This document shows positions 4,636-6,069 of a stretch of DNA of 6,069 bases, one piece after another. The notes below the pieces were generated by a model, which was given only the letters and a program-made list of their open reading frames with translations, had not been told where the DNA came from and searched no databases. The position numbers were made by a program, and so were the translations under genes. Each line of letters begins with the position of its first letter. The stretch's first letter is position 1. The stretch is from positions 1 to 6,069 of the forward strand of contig CAIZMS010000209.1 of NCBI GenBank assembly GCA_903934155.1, given 5' to 3'. Origin of the DNA: an uncultured bacterium. Its GTDB lineage: Bacteria > Verrucomicrobiota > Kiritimatiellia > CAIKKV01 > CAITUY01.

Positions 4636-5984
4636 GTCCCGAGATCCTTGTGAACCGCAAGCGTGAGCGCCTTGATCCAGGCGTCTACCGCCTTCGGGGC
4701 CCGGGCTTCCACCAGTAACCGGATTTTATTTTCCGTTCCCGAGTAACGGACAATCAGCCGCCCCTGGTTGCCGAGATCCTCCCGGGCTTGCTTGATGACC
4801 CGCGACAAGGTGGGGAGGGATTCGAGCGGCTTCCGGGCTTTCACCTTCAGGCTTACCAGTTTCTGGGGATACTCTTTCATGCAGTCGGCAAGTTCCGCCA
4901 GGGTGGTGTTTTTCTGCTTCAGCATTGTGAGAATCTGAAGGGCGGTGATGATGCCATCGCCGGTGGTGGCGTGGTCCATCAGGATCACATGACCGCTTTT
5001 TTCTCCGCCGACATTGGCCCCGGTCTTGCGCATCCGCTCAATGACCTGCCGGTCGCCGACATCCGTCACGTCGACCTTGATGCCGGCTTTTTTCATGGCT
5101 TCGATCAGACCGAGGTTGCTCATGGTGGTGGTGACCAGGGTGTCATGGGCAAGCTTGCCCTGTTTTTTAAACGAGAGGGCGCACATGGCGAGGATGCGAT
5201 CCCCGTCGACAACGCGGCCTTGCGCGTCGCAGAAAATGATGCGGTCGGCGTCGCCGTCGAACGCGATGCCCACATCCGCCTTCTCCTTTTTGACGAGCTT
5301 CCCGACGGCCTCCGGGTGCATGGCGCCGCACTGGTTGTTGATGTTGTAACCATCGGGTTCGACGGAAGCCTTGATCACCTTGGCGCCCAGTTCCTTGAAG
5401 ATCAGCGGGGCAATGAAATAGGCGGCGCCGTTAGCGCAGTCCATGACCACCTTGAGTCCCTCGAGATCGTGATCTTTGATGGTGCTTTTAGCGAATTCGA
5501 TGTAGCGCCCCCGGGCGTCCTCGATGCGGTAAGCTTTGCCCAATTGGTCGCTCCGGATATGTTCGCTACTCAGTTCGCCGGAATGGATGTGCCGGGTGAT
5601 GTCGGCCTCGATGAGGTCGGAAATTTTGAATCCATCGCTTCCGAATATCTTGATGCCGTTGTCATCAAAGGGATTGTGAGAGGCGGTGATCATCAGGCCG
5701 ACATCGGCGCCCATGCTCCGGGTGAGGTGGGCGACGGCTGGAGTAGGCACGGGGCCCACGAGCATGACATCCACGCCCATGGAAACCAGCCCTGCCGTCA
5801 GGGCGGTCTCGAGCATATAGCCGGACAACCGGGTGTCCTTGCCGATGACTGCCTTGCAGGAGCCATGTCCCGAGGCGCCGAGCACATGGCCGAGGGCCTT
5901 GCCGATTTGAAGCGCCACTTCAGGAGTGACCGGATAACAATTTGCCCGTCCCCTGATTCCATCCGTTCCAAATAATCGTTCCAT
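4632..5984 (-). CDS. glmM: Phosphoglucosamine mutase
   Basis: GlmM converts glucosamine-6-phosphate to glucosamine-1-phosphate through a phosphoserine intermediate, using the GlmS product. From the ATG at 5984 it has 450 residues (E. coli 445). Motifs in order are ERLFGTDGIRG (2-12), the active-site loop TASHNPFDDNGIK (100-112, with S102 at the same number as the E. coli phosphoserine), the Mg2+ loop FDGDADR (242-248, D243/D245/D247), the sugar-binding GGEKSGH (326-332) and the phosphate-binding RYSGTENKIR (413-422). The alpha-D-phosphohexomutase architecture is complete, and FGTDGIRG with GEKSGH is diagnostic for GlmM over phosphomannomutases. An in-frame ATG at 5999 would add MGRSM, but the GGAGG ribosome binding site lies inside that extension, so I prefer 5984 (5987 is also possible). 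The stop overlaps the start of the downstream GlmU-like gene as ATGA, indicating one operon and shared translation. Confidence 0.97.
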   Translation of the reverse strand: MERLFGTDGIRGRANCYPVTPEVALQIGKALGHVLGASGHGSCKAVIGKDTRLSGYMLETALTAGLVSMGVDVMLVGPVPTPAVAHLTRSMGADVGLMITASHNPFDDNGIKIFGSDGFKISDLIEADITRHIHSGELSSEHIRSDQLGKAYRIEDARGRYIEFAKSTIKDHDLEGLKVVMDCANGAAYFIAPLIFKELGAKVIKASVEPDGYNINNQCGAMHPEAVGKLVKKEKADVGIAFDGDADRIIFCDAQGRVVDGDRILAMCALSFKKQGKLAHDTLVTTTMSNLGLIEAMKKAGIKVDVTDVGDRQVIERMRKTGANVGGEKSGHVILMDHATTGDGIITALQILTMLKQKNTTLAELADCMKEYPQKLVSLKVKARKPLESLPTLSRVIKQAREDLGNQGRLIVRYSGTENKIRLLVEARAPKAVDAWIKALTLAVHKDLGT

Positions 5985-5990
5985 CATGCT

Positions 5991-5995
5991 CCTCC
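5991..5995 (-). promoter_or_regulatory. Ribosome binding site deciding the glmM start
   Basis: On the minus strand GGAGG is followed by AGC and then ATG-ATG (5987, 5984). Spacing from GGAGG is 3 nt to the first of these ATGs and 6 nt to the second. The more upstream ATG at 5999 lies before this site and has no ribosome binding site of its own. This points to 5984. Confidence 0.65.
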
Positions 5996-6022
5996 CCATG
6001 ATTCAAAACCAAGATGGGTTGC

Positions 6023-6051
6023 ATCCTAGTCTTTCGTGCTCAACATAACAA
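6023..6051 (-). promoter_or_regulatory. Candidate sigma70-type promoter for the glmM operon
   Basis: Reading the minus strand, TTGTTA (complement of 6046-6051, 4 of 6) and TAGGAT (complement of 6023-6028, 4 of 6) are separated by exactly 17 bp. The predicted transcript would start near 6016 and give a leader of about 30 nt before the ribosome binding site. Both boxes are imperfect, so this is a candidate only. The remaining bases to the window edge (to 6069) hold no gene that I can see. Confidence 0.35.
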
Positions 6052-6069
6052 CCGAATAGCACTTACTTA

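Noticed and set aside
4788..5975. Open frame of 395 codons on the plus strand, antisense to glmM
   Set aside because: It lies entirely within glmM, which has all catalytic motifs in the other frame. Long antisense frames are common in GC-rich genes, and the translation shows no family motif that I recognise.
5985..5999. Five-residue N-terminal extension of GlmM starting at 5999
   Set aside because: The ribosome binding site GGAGG lies inside it, and there is none upstream of 5999; the family normally begins a few residues before FGTDGIRG.

Overview
The window is a compact stretch of bacterial chromosome (moderately high GC by eye, short intergenic gaps, AGGAGG-type ribosome binding sites, sigma70-like promoter candidates). 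It carries housekeeping metabolism only. I see no transposase, integrase, phage gene, CRISPR array or defence gene. The protein features suggest a Gram-negative-type or PVC-like (Planctomycetes/Verrucomicrobia/Kiritimatiellota) bacterium, but that is an impression from motif style and is not proven by anything in the window.

Left part (1-527): the 3' end of serC (phosphoserine aminotransferase) is followed by a heptad-based inverted repeat that ends in TTTTT and looks like a terminator. Two bases later comes a tRNA-Arg with anticodon CCG and an encoded CCA. A second imperfect palindrome starts inside the tRNA's own discriminator-CCA end and fills most of the gap to the next gene.

Middle part (528-3738, + strand): deoC (deoxyribose-phosphate aldolase), a 142-bp non-coding gap with a candidate promoter, glmS (glutamine:fructose-6-phosphate aminotransferase), and 27 bp later tpx (atypical 2-Cys thiol peroxidase).

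Right part (3739-5984, - strand): glmM (phosphoglucosamine mutase) comes first in its transcript. It overlaps by ATGA with a 298-residue GlmU-like protein that keeps every acetyltransferase active-site residue at E. coli spacing but lacks a recognisable uridylyltransferase signature. The stop codons of tpx and this gene abut with no base between them.

Together glmS, glmM and the GlmU-like acetyltransferase cover fructose-6-P -> glucosamine-6-P -> glucosamine-1-P -> N-acetylglucosamine-1-P, the route to UDP-GlcNAc for peptidoglycan and lipopolysaccharide. The last step, uridylylation, is not evidently encoded here. The most interesting items are this pared-down GlmU-like protein, the tandem ATG-ATG starts of both glmS and glmM (which for glmS decides whether the catalytic cysteine can become N-terminal), and the two palindromes flanking the tRNA gene.
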